Source: Acetobacterium sp.
GTDB taxonomy: Bacteria; Bacillota; Clostridia; Eubacteriales; Eubacteriaceae
Assembly: GCF_030652775.1 (NCBI RefSeq)
Contig: NZ_JAUSPS010000044.1
Span: 1-39,712, forward strand
Length of the DNA: 39,712 bases
Direction: 5' to 3'
The notes below the pieces were generated by a model. That model worked only from the letters and a program-made list of their open reading frames with translations, searched no databases and was not told the origin of the DNA. The stretch's first letter is position 1. The number at the start of each line of letters is the position of its first letter. The position numbers and the translations under genes were made by a program. Positions 25,131 to 31,668 of this stretch are shown here, one piece after another.

Positions 25131-25508
25131 CTAACAGCAATCGCCGCCGCAAAAACTGCGATTGGTCATTTTTTCTTTCATCAGCATCATCACCAGCTCA
25201 TCCTGGGTCATCCCTGACCAGGTAGCTAAATCAAGATTTGATGGATAGGAACCTTTACGTTTGATTTCACCATCCACCACCGTAATTGGCAGAGCACTCT
25301 TCCCACTTTTTGAGACAATCTCACTGACTTCCTTATTCCTGGCGAATACATCCGGGTTTTCAATCAAGCCGTATCTCAGCACCTTTTTTCCTTCCCTTGT
25401 TAACGCCCGCAACATTGATCTAATCCTCAATAATTCCTGATCTGCTCCTGAACCACAACCATTGCCACTATTGCATATTTCCGGATCATATATTTCAATT
25501 TTTTTCAT
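25131..25508 (-). CDS. arsD: ArsD-like arsenic metallochaperone/regulator (orphan)
   Basis: A 125-residue protein with the ArsD fold: KKIEIYDPEICNSGNGCG at the N-terminus, ENPDVFARNKEVSEIV, LPITVVDGEIKRKGSYPS and a Cys-rich tail FCGGDCC. Known ArsD binds As(III)/Sb(III) through Cys12/13/18 and passes it to the ArsA ATPase. Here Cys12 and Cys18 remain but position 13 is Asn, while the C-terminal cysteines are kept. No arsA, arsB or arsR lies in the window, so it may act as a regulator or sequestering protein, or serve pumps elsewhere. The ATG at 25508 follows GTGGAG; a start seven codons upstream lies in the leader. The promoter carries tandem repeats. Confidence 0.85.
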   Translation of the reverse strand: MKKIEIYDPEICNSGNGCGSGADQELLRIRSMLRALTREGKKVLRYGLIENPDVFARNKEVSEIVSKSGKSALPITVVDGEIKRKGSYPSNLDLATWSGMTQDELVMMLMKEKMTNRSFCGGDCC

Positions 25509-25578
25509 CTTATCTCCACTCCAGTTCATTTGGATTTATCCAAAACTTAATCATCCTAATTTAAACTACCTTTTATAC

Positions 25579-25619
25579 TAGTATGATTCTAAAATAATCC
25601 AATAGTATGATTCTGTCAA
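25579..25619 (-). promoter_or_regulatory. arsD promoter with tandem direct repeats
   Basis: On the minus strand TTGACA (25619-25614) and TATTTT (25596-25591) are 17 bp apart. The 12-mer AGAATCATACTA occurs twice in direct orientation, 24 bp apart. One copy (25614-25603) lies in the promoter spacer and the other (25590-25579) starts right after the -10. The placement suggests a regulator binding side by side on one face of the helix. Confidence 0.55.
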
Positions 25620-25714
25620 GTTATATTGTCCATCATTTAAGCTGTTTTACAGCTAGCTTAGCACTATTCCTTTGCTTTTTTTTGAATAATAACCAATGAT
25701 AGCGCAGATTTGTA

Positions 25715-25743
25715 TTGCACTCATACCGATTATCGTGTATAAT
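25715..25743 (+). promoter_or_regulatory. Promoter of the candidate small RNA
   Basis: TTGCAC at 25715-25720 and a consensus TATAAT at 25738-25743 are separated by exactly 17 bp, giving a start near 25750. No start codon with a ribosome site follows before the terminator. Confidence 0.6.
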
Positions 25744-25749
25744 ATAGTT

Positions 25750-25927
25750 ACTCCGAAGTTTAAGATTTCTAAGGTATTTAACTATGAGCTTAAACCCGTA
25801 GGGTATGATCGGAAACGGTTATGTCTCCCATTGTGGAAAAGGGGCTTGACAGAATTATTTTCTTGTCAGTTTGCATTGTTTTAGTGCAGAAAAAAAAGGC
25901 CATTCCATCTGGAGTGGTCTTTTTTTT
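25750..25927 (+). ncRNA. Candidate standalone small RNA, unknown class
   Basis: About 178 nt bounded by a sigma-A promoter and an intrinsic terminator. Inside are a perfect GTTTAAG/CTTAAAC stem (25758-25764 with 25789-25795), a CCC-GTA-GGG turn, an ATGATC/GGTTAT stem closing a GGAAAC loop, a TGACA/TGTCA hairpin and a TGCA/TGCA pairing before the terminator. No known riboswitch or RNA family was recognised and no plus-strand gene follows, so a trans-acting RNA is more likely than a leader. A 62-aa frame overlaps it but starts upstream of the promoter and has no ribosome site. Confidence 0.45.
25898..25927 (+). terminator. Terminator of the candidate small RNA
   Basis: GGCCATTCC and GGAGTGGTC pair over 9 bp with two G-U pairs around a 4-nt loop. 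Seven A residues precede the stem and eight T residues follow it. Confidence 0.78.
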
Positions 25928-25942
25928 CCCTGAACGTCCCTG

Positions 25943-25962
25943 AATTTTATTTATTTGTAACC
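25943..25962. repeat. 20-bp repeat, copy 1 (copy 2 in the AOR leader at 28212)
   Basis: AATTTTATTTATTTGTAACC is identical to 28212-28231, which is the 5' leader of the AOR gene. Same orientation, about 2.25 kb apart, flanking the aor-moaD pair. Confidence 0.7.
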
Positions 25963-25995
25963 GAAATAATATTAATCAGGACACTTTCTTTAGAC

Positions 25996-26033
25996 ACCAA
26001 AACCGGACTAACCAACCGGTTTTGGTTTTTTTT
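25996..26033 (+). terminator. Second plus-strand intrinsic terminator
   Basis: ACCAAAACCGG and CCGGTTTTGGT pair perfectly over 11 bp with a 9-nt loop and are followed by a run of T residues. It lies 70 bp past the first sRNA terminator, with no gene between them. Confidence 0.8.
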
Positions 26034-26045
26034 GTAAACTAATTT

Positions 26046-26099
26046 TTCAAAAGAACAAGCCCTGATAAGCATTTGCTTATCAGGGCTTGTTCTTTTGAA
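26046..26099. terminator. 25-bp perfect inverted repeat, terminator of aor-moaD
   Basis: Two 25-bp arms are perfectly complementary around a 4-nt ATTT loop; the core is CAAGCCCTGATAAGC. It lies ten bases past the moaD-like stop. A-rich and T-rich arm ends allow it to work in both directions. The stem is unusually long for a terminator. Confidence 0.8.
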
Positions 26100-26108
26100 G
26101 TTCTAAAA

Positions 26109-26345
26109 TCAACCCCCAGCAACAGGAGGAAAAATAGCCATGTACCCATCTTCTTTTATGGGAACAGTGAGCATGGCATCAACCTTCCCATCAACCCCAT
26201 CGACAATAAGTGCTGCAATTTCCGGTGCGGTAATACCCAAGCTGTCAATGACATCCTGCCCGGTCATCCCCGGGGTATATTCCATTTCAACAATCTTTCC
26301 CCGGCCTTCTCGAAAGTTAGCAAATAATTTTATCTTGATTGCCAT
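26109..26345 (-). CDS. MoaD/ThiS family sulfur carrier protein
   Basis: A 78-residue ubiquitin-like protein: MAIKIKLFANFREGRGKIVE at the start and a C-terminal PPVAGG, whose di-glycine is activated and thiocarboxylated by a MoeB-type enzyme. MoaD supplies sulfur for the dithiolene of molybdopterin. Its place directly behind the tungsten AOR gene indicates service to that enzyme's pterin cofactor, possibly as a dedicated variant. The GGAGG site is good. A hairpin lies in the 51-bp gap to the AOR gene. Confidence 0.92.
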   Translation of the reverse strand: MAIKIKLFANFREGRGKIVEMEYTPGMTGQDVIDSLGITAPEIAALIVDGVDGKVDAMLTVPIKEDGYMAIFPPVAGG

Positions 26346-26362
26346 ATTTCCTCCTAAAACGA

Positions 26363-26387
26363 AAGGGACGATCTAAGATCGTCCCTT
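26363..26387 (-). terminator. Intercistronic hairpin between AOR and moaD
   Basis: AAGGGACGAT and ATCGTCCCTT form a 10-bp stem (12 counting tight inner pairs) with a small loop. On the minus strand only a weak T-rich stretch (TTTCGTTTT) follows, so it may attenuate or protect the AOR message rather than stop it fully. The moaD ribosome site lies just beyond. Confidence 0.55.
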
Positions 26388-26396
26388 AAATTTATT

Positions 26397-28196
26397 TTAT
26401 AATAAACCTAATTTTTCAAGACGTTCTTCCGTCGGAATACCATCTTCATCCCATCCACGTTCTTTGTAATAAAGTGGAAGTAATTCATCCAGTTTATGTA
26501 CCCAACCTTTTGTTGGTCCATCTGGCATTTCTTCTTCCAGGAAACGCGGTGGCAAGGTATCTTCTTCTGAAGAAATACCAGCTTCTAAATTAAAGAGTTT
26601 TTCCAGATTCCAGATACGTTCTCCAGCTAACAGAACATCATCAGCCGTCCAATCGGTTCCCAGAACTTCATTGAGCATGTCAGCGTATTGTTGCGCACCC
26701 AAAGCAAATGAGGTAAAGAGACATAAGCCAGTCGAGTCAATAACAGCAGTCAGATCCTGGAAAATTTTAGCCCAGGTTGGTTTTCCCGCTAATTCAAAAC
26801 GATCCAGTTTTTCAGGCAAGCCAAGGATTTCGGGAGAAATCAGGTAGCCCCGAACATGACATCCACCACGGTTGGAGGTTGCATATTGAAGACCCATTCC
26901 CTGGATTCCACGAGGGTCATAGGCTGGTAAGTCTTGTTTCTTAACTGACATGGAGTATTCCGGAACGCCGAAGAAATCCGCCAATCGGTAGGAACCTCTG
27001 GCCAGTAAATCTCCAAAACCTTCTCTGTTACCCATTTTTTTCAGCCAGTGAATAACGGAATCAGCATTGCCGAATTTCAGGATCACTTCGTCATCTAACA
27101 TTTCGTCGGTGATGTAACCACGTTGATACAATTCCATGGCAGCTGCTAAGGTTGCGCCGGCTGAAATGGTATCAATACCCATTTCATTACACCAGTAATT
27201 AGCATCGATAACGATATCCATATCGTCTATTCCTAAATCGCCGGCAAATACCCAAAGGGTTTCATATTCTGGTCCGCCGATACCATCAGGACTATGTTCA
27301 CTTTTAACCCAGCGACCGCAGCCAATTGGACAATGGTGACAAGGATTACGTTTGATCAGATATTTTTCGGTCATGGTTTCGCCGCTGACAGCTTCAGCGT
27401 TGGGATCTTGGCCACCCTGGAAGTTATTTGTCGGGTAAACACCATGTTCATTGATAATATTAACCAATACGGCTGTTCCGTAAGTTGGCAGACCTCCACC
27501 AGTGACACCGTTTTCTTTTAATAAGGTACGGCATTCTTTGGTAACTGCTTTTAATCCTTCCGGTCTGGCAATTTCCGGTTTTAAATTTCCTTTAACGGTA
27601 ATCGCTTTTAAGTTCTTCGAACCCATAACTGCACCAACACCAGAACGACCAGCTGCCCGATCTTTTTCATTCATGATGGCAGCCATTTGAGAAAGTTTTT
27701 CACCAGCAGGACCGATGGTTAAAACCTTGGAACCAGGTTGTTTTTCTTTTAACATATCACTGGTTTCTGAAACCATTTTACCCCACAAATCAAGAGCCGG
27801 TAAAATCTCAACCTTATCTTCATCGATACTGAGGTAAACAGGCAGACTCGCCTTACCTTCAACAATAATGGCATCATAGCCAGCATATTTCAGATAGGCT
27901 CCCCATTCTCCACCAGAGTTTGAAGATGCAATACAGCCTGTTAACGGTGATTTTGTCACGACCATATACCGACCACCGGTAGGAGTCGCTGTCCCCGACA
28001 ACGGACCATTGATAAAGACGATTTTATTTTCTGCTGCAAAAGGATCAACCTGTGGATCAACCTCATCCATATACAACTTTGTTCCTAATCCACGACCACC
28101 AATATATTTTTTTGCCAACTCAAAATCCAGATCTTCAGTTGTCACTTCATTGGTCGTCAAATTGACACGTAAAATTTTTCCCATGTAACCAAACAT
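26397..28196 (-). CDS. aor: Aldehyde:ferredoxin oxidoreductase, tungsten type
   Basis: AOR interconverts aldehydes and carboxylic acids with ferredoxin as electron partner. It carries a bis-pterin tungsten centre and one [4Fe-4S] cluster. The 599-residue protein has IGGRGLGTKLY, GPLSGTATPTGGRYMVVTKSP, the cluster motif CHHCPIGC (Cys286, 289, 293) with a fourth Cys in DSTGLCLF near residue 492, and DRAAGRSGVGAVMGSKNLKA. In acetogens the enzyme can reduce acetate to acetaldehyde with ferredoxin, linking to the Rnf complex also encoded here (inference). The AGGAGG site and promoter are clear; moaD follows. Confidence 0.96.
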   Translation of the reverse strand: MFGYMGKILRVNLTTNEVTTEDLDFELAKKYIGGRGLGTKLYMDEVDPQVDPFAAENKIVFINGPLSGTATPTGGRYMVVTKSPLTGCIASSNSGGEWGAYLKYAGYDAIIVEGKASLPVYLSIDEDKVEILPALDLWGKMVSETSDMLKEKQPGSKVLTIGPAGEKLSQMAAIMNEKDRAAGRSGVGAVMGSKNLKAITVKGNLKPEIARPEGLKAVTKECRTLLKENGVTGGGLPTYGTAVLVNIINEHGVYPTNNFQGGQDPNAEAVSGETMTEKYLIKRNPCHHCPIGCGRWVKSEHSPDGIGGPEYETLWVFAGDLGIDDMDIVIDANYWCNEMGIDTISAGATLAAAMELYQRGYITDEMLDDEVILKFGNADSVIHWLKKMGNREGFGDLLARGSYRLADFFGVPEYSMSVKKQDLPAYDPRGIQGMGLQYATSNRGGCHVRGYLISPEILGLPEKLDRFELAGKPTWAKIFQDLTAVIDSTGLCLFTSFALGAQQYADMLNEVLGTDWTADDVLLAGERIWNLEKLFNLEAGISSEEDTLPPRFLEEEMPDGPTKGWVHKLDELLPLYYKERGWDEDGIPTEERLEKLGLL

Positions 28197-28211
28197 TTCG
28201 TACGCCTCCTA

Positions 28212-28231
28212 AATTTTATTTATTTGTAACC
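28212..28231. repeat. 20-bp repeat, copy 2 (AOR 5' leader)
   Basis: AATTTTATTTATTTGTAACC, identical to 25943-25962. On the minus strand it forms the transcribed leader between the -10 box and the AGGAGG of the AOR gene. Confidence 0.7.
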
Positions 28232-28237
28232 ACTATC

Positions 28238-28266
28238 ATTATACTCAAATTTTACCTTTTATTCAA
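28238..28266 (-). promoter_or_regulatory. Sigma-A promoter of the AOR gene
   Basis: On the minus strand TTGAAT (28266-28261) and a consensus TATAAT (28243-28238) are separated by 17 bp. The start near 28231 gives a 35-nt leader made largely of the 20-bp repeat followed by the ribosome site. Confidence 0.75.
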
Positions 28267-28360
28267 TGGATTAAAGGAAAGTTAATGTCAAGCACAAAAA
28301 TTTATAGCTGTTTTAGGACACCTTGCGCAATTTTTGATCAATTATTGAGCGTAATTTTTA

Positions 28361-30682
28361 TCAGTCTGCCAGTCCGATAGTTTTCAGGATATTATAACCT
28401 AGTCTTCGTTCCTGTCCTTCATAAGGATAGGCATGCATAACAATCATCGGATTGAAATTTAGCTCGATAATTCCATAGTTTGAATCGGGCTTGCGGTAAT
28501 CTTCTATGATAATATCTATCCCGCAAAATTTTGCATCGAAAGCCTTGGCGGCCTTTAAGGCAATTTCAGAAAAATAAGGATGCATTTTTTCAGTGAAGTC
28601 AATACTGTCCCCGCCAGTACTAATATTAGAATTTCCCCGGAGAAATATCATTTCTTCTCTCTTAGGGATTGACTGATTTGTCAGACCCTGTTTTTTGAGA
28701 AACATTAGAGATTGATCATCCAGCTCAATTTTTTTAAGCGGACTCGTATGGCCATCGCCCCGGTAAGGATGTTTGTTTTTTTCATCAATAAGTTGCAAGA
28801 TGGTGGAAACGCCATCACCAATCACGTTGGCCGGACGGCGATGGAGCACTGCTACTACCTCATCCCCCATGGTCAGGAAACGGTATTCCAGGCCAGAGAT
28901 ATAATCTTCTATTAGTATTGTATTGTCGTGCTCAAAGGCAATCCGGGCACCTTCCAAAAGTTCATCTAAGGTTCCGCCTTGATCAAAAATGCAGATGCCC
29001 AAACCAAAATTGGTTGACTTGGGCTTGATCACAACTTTTTTATCAACGTACTTTGCCAGTTTTTGTTTTGCTTCCAGCATAGAAAAGTATTCTTCACCAT
29101 CTGGAACCGGCAAACCATTTTCTTGCAGAATTTTTTTTGTGACGACCTTATTCTCCATGAGCAAAGGTGTAATATAATTATCAACACTGGTCTTTGTCGC
29201 CTGTTTGACATATTCCCGGCGACCATTTTTTTCCAAGCGCACAATATTGTCAGCCGCATCCATGGGACTCACTTTTATTCCCCGGGTCAGCGCCTCTTTG
29301 ATTAAAATCTGCGTCGACATTTCCCAGTTCTCAAAACCCTTCAGACGATAGTGATCCGCATCAGACTGTTTTTTATACTCTTTGGCCATTTCCAGATTGG
29401 CATCCAAACAGCCATTTTCCTGCATTAATAATTTTAATCGGTCCGCATAGGTAGTCTCCGGTTTTTTTACCCGGTTCTGCATTTCTTTGATGCACTGCTC
29501 CTGATTTAAACCCAGGTATTCATTGACCTCAGCCACCTTTTCCAGAATATCTTCTGCCCAGGCTGTTTTCAGCGTCCAATGCCGATGATCCAACAATTCC
29601 AAATCTGGCTCAAGCCCATGTTCAGCCACCGCTACCTCGTTAATAAGGGCTTCCTGCTGCCAGGTATCAAAAAACTCTTCTCCTTCCAATAGCAAAAAGA
29701 GCATAAAGATATTCATGAATTCCAGATCTATTTTTGCAATACCGCATTTATCAAAAACATTGAGATCGATGGTTCGTATTTCCAGATATTGAATGCCTTC
29801 TTTTTCTAAAGAGTCCAGTACATTTCGATAATCTTTTGGTTTTAAGCGAATCTGTGCATAAAGTTCTTTCGCTTCAGAAATGTCCCCCCGATCAATAAAC
29901 TCGTTGATGCTCCTGATATAATCCTTGATCGAACTATAATCCGGGTAGAGATCTATTTCATTTTTATAACCGCTACAGCTGCCATTTCGGGCGGAGGTTC
30001 CACCGGGACTGAGATAGGTTTCATTACCACAGTCTCCCATACATTGCAGACACTCCTCAATGTATGAATTATGGAGACCGGGAGTGCAGCCCATTAAATA
30101 GATGACCAGCCAGCGATAGCGCAAAAAGTTACGTAAGACCTTTAAATAGATTCGATCTTTAAATTCTTTGTAGCTCTCCTCCGTGCCCAGTTCCTGCCAG
30201 AGCGTCGTTAAAAATTCTTCACTAAAAGAAAAGTTATAATGGATACCAGAGATTAGCTGTCGCTTTCCGCCATATTTAACCATCAGTTTTTCCCGATATT
30301 CCCTTGCTTTTTTTCCTTCCTCCCCCTGATAGGAGGCAATCGGGATCTGGTTGTCATCTGGAATATTACATGGCATCGAGTATGGCCAAAACAGCTCATT
30401 ATTCTCGCCAATCTCGCTTATTACAATATCAGTGAGCGCTTCCAGAAAATCATAGGTTTCGTCTACTGAATAAAAAACTGGGGTAACCAGTTCAATCTGG
30501 CTTTCTGAGAAATCTGTGGTGATATAAGGATTTTTAAGTTTATCGCCAAAAATCGGCGGATGAGGTGTCAATGCAAGTCTTCCCTGTTTTGTCACCCGGA
30601 GTCCTTCTCTTTCTACTCCAAACCCTGCAGTTAAAATACTTTCTGGTGTCATTTTATTTTTTAATATTTCAATCATTCTCAT
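28361..30682 (-). CDS. gshF: Bifunctional glutamate-cysteine ligase / glutathione synthetase
   Basis: GshF makes glutathione in two steps in one chain. The 773-residue protein has an N-terminal gamma-glutamylcysteine ligase (GVEREGLRVTKQGRLALTPHP, TDFSESQIELVTP, GIHYNFSFS, LRNFLRYRW, SPGGTSARNGSC). A C-terminal ATP-grasp domain follows (VVIKPKSTNFGLGICIF, EDYISGLEYRFLTMGDEVVA, AKFCGIDIIIED, ELNFNPMIVMHAYPYEG). This fusion is known from streptococci, Listeria and some clostridia and is often acquired horizontally. The first ATG (30682) is close to AAAGG; a second at 30676 is better spaced and may be the true start. Monocistronic. No glutathione reductase or transporter adjoins it. Confidence 0.95.
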   Translation of the reverse strand: MRMIEILKNKMTPESILTAGFGVEREGLRVTKQGRLALTPHPPIFGDKLKNPYITTDFSESQIELVTPVFYSVDETYDFLEALTDIVISEIGENNELFWPYSMPCNIPDDNQIPIASYQGEEGKKAREYREKLMVKYGGKRQLISGIHYNFSFSEEFLTTLWQELGTEESYKEFKDRIYLKVLRNFLRYRWLVIYLMGCTPGLHNSYIEECLQCMGDCGNETYLSPGGTSARNGSCSGYKNEIDLYPDYSSIKDYIRSINEFIDRGDISEAKELYAQIRLKPKDYRNVLDSLEKEGIQYLEIRTIDLNVFDKCGIAKIDLEFMNIFMLFLLLEGEEFFDTWQQEALINEVAVAEHGLEPDLELLDHRHWTLKTAWAEDILEKVAEVNEYLGLNQEQCIKEMQNRVKKPETTYADRLKLLMQENGCLDANLEMAKEYKKQSDADHYRLKGFENWEMSTQILIKEALTRGIKVSPMDAADNIVRLEKNGRREYVKQATKTSVDNYITPLLMENKVVTKKILQENGLPVPDGEEYFSMLEAKQKLAKYVDKKVVIKPKSTNFGLGICIFDQGGTLDELLEGARIAFEHDNTILIEDYISGLEYRFLTMGDEVVAVLHRRPANVIGDGVSTILQLIDEKNKHPYRGDGHTSPLKKIELDDQSLMFLKKQGLTNQSIPKREEMIFLRGNSNISTGGDSIDFTEKMHPYFSEIALKAAKAFDAKFCGIDIIIEDYRKPDSNYGIIELNFNPMIVMHAYPYEGQERRLGYNILKTIGLAD

Positions 30683-30807
30683 AGCCTTTCCGTTGTTGTA
30701 CAGATAAATCGGTGTGAACTGTACAAAATTTTTTTAATTATACCATAAAAAAGATTAATTCTAACTAACTATTTCCCTTTGATTGCTAGGGAATAATCAT
30801 TATTTGA

Positions 30808-30906
30808 TGCGCTCACCGGGAGTTCCCAATATGCGGGAAACTGGCCAGGTGTGACAGTGGAAAAAAACCGCCAAAAGAAATTGACACCGGTAAAAGAAAT
30901 TGAACA
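30808..30906. mobile_element. Possible remnant of an IS21-type element end
   Basis: The 12-mer AAAAGAAATTGA occurs at 30873-30884 and 30892-30903 (period 19 bp), followed outward by the terminal bases ACA at 30904-30906. Read on the minus strand, the end begins TGTTCAATTTCTTTT, with a second TGTCAATTTCTTTT inside, then a GC-richer stretch with GTGACAGTGG. Closely spaced direct repeats inside a TG...CA end are typical of IS21-family termini. No transposase frame and no second end are present, so it would be a solo remnant. The family call is from memory of the pattern only. Confidence 0.4.
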
Positions 30907-30917
30907 CTTATAATATC

Positions 30918-30958
30918 AAAAGCCAGACGAAAATGATGCTCATTCTCGTCTGGCTTTT
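30918..30958. terminator. Terminator after the PspA gene
   Basis: AAAAGCCAGACGA and TCGTCTGGCTTTT form a perfect 13-bp stem, extended by ATGA/TCAT inside the loop. The flanking A and T runs allow action on both strands; it follows the minus-strand pspA stop by a few bases. Confidence 0.88.
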
Positions 30959-30965
30959 CTATTAT

Positions 30966-31646
30966 TTATTGCAACCCCAACTCTTTTTTAAGCTTAGTCA
31001 ATTCCTCATCCACCGAAGCATTTGTGTCTTCGCCATACTTTTCTTCCAACGCTTCTGCGGGGTCAACCGGTTCAATGTTCAGTTCTGCCATGGCATTGGC
31101 TTCATCCAGCATCCGATCGGCCTTCGCTTCCATTCGCGTAAAGGCATCCATGGCATCCTCGGTTTGATTAGCTGAGCTACTGGCTTCATTGATGATTTCC
31201 TGCGTTTTGGCAATGGACACCTTGGACTTGATCATGGTTCGACGTGCCTGCAGGGTTTGGATATCTGCCGCCAGTTTATCATGCATCTGCCGCATTTTCA
31301 TGGCATTTTCATGAGCAGCAGCATACACATCCATCAGTTCAGAGTCGAGATTTTCCAGCTCCTGTCTTTTCTTGAGAAAAACCCGGGCATCCCCTTCATT
31401 CCCAGCCACTAGGGCTTTTTTGGCCAAGTCGGCATATTTCCCCACCTCGGCCTTGTTGTTGTCTACCAAGCGCTTAGTGCGGGTTTCTTCGCCCATGATT
31501 TCGGCGGTACTGCGCTTCACTTCAGCCAGATCCTCCAACAGATCAATTAAATACTGGTCGATCATGATCGCCGGGTCTTCCATCTTATCCAGCAGATCGT
31601 TGATGTTGGCCCGGATAATATCACTAAATCGTTCTAAAATTGCCAT
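30966..31646 (-). CDS. pspA: PspA/IM30 family membrane-stress protein
   Basis: A 226-residue, almost wholly helical coiled-coil protein. MAILERFSDIIRANINDLLDKMEDPAIMIDQYL at the N-terminus gives the amphipathic membrane-binding helix and the conserved PspA start (quoted in pieces: IRANINDLLDKMEDP). Long heptads run to about residue 190, and an acidic tail ends with TKLKKELGLQ. PspA/Vipp1 proteins are ESCRT-III-like and form rods or rings that protect damaged membranes. It lies 22 nt behind the Gly/Ser-rich membrane protein gene, so that protein is its likely partner. No PspF or LiaRS regulator is in the window. Confidence 0.92.
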   Translation of the reverse strand: MAILERFSDIIRANINDLLDKMEDPAIMIDQYLIDLLEDLAEVKRSTAEIMGEETRTKRLVDNNKAEVGKYADLAKKALVAGNEGDARVFLKKRQELENLDSELMDVYAAAHENAMKMRQMHDKLAADIQTLQARRTMIKSKVSIAKTQEIINEASSSANQTEDAMDAFTRMEAKADRMLDEANAMAELNIEPVDPAEALEEKYGEDTNASVDEELTKLKKELGLQ

Positions 31647-31668
31647 CTCTTTCCTCCTTAGATTTTAC

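Larger units (their letters stand above)
25509..26108. other. 600-bp gene-free region between arsD and the moaD-like gene
   Basis: It contains, left to right, the arsD promoter with tandem repeats, a promoter-terminator unit on the plus strand (candidate RNA 25750-25927), a 20-bp copy of the AOR leader (25943-25962), a plus-strand terminator (25996-26033) and a 25-bp perfect inverted repeat (26046-26099). No convincing protein gene was found. Confidence 0.65.

Noticed and set aside
25696-25884. 62-aa open frame on the plus strand
   Set aside because: No ribosome site; the frame starts upstream of a good promoter and runs through structured sequence. Better explained as a non-coding RNA unit.
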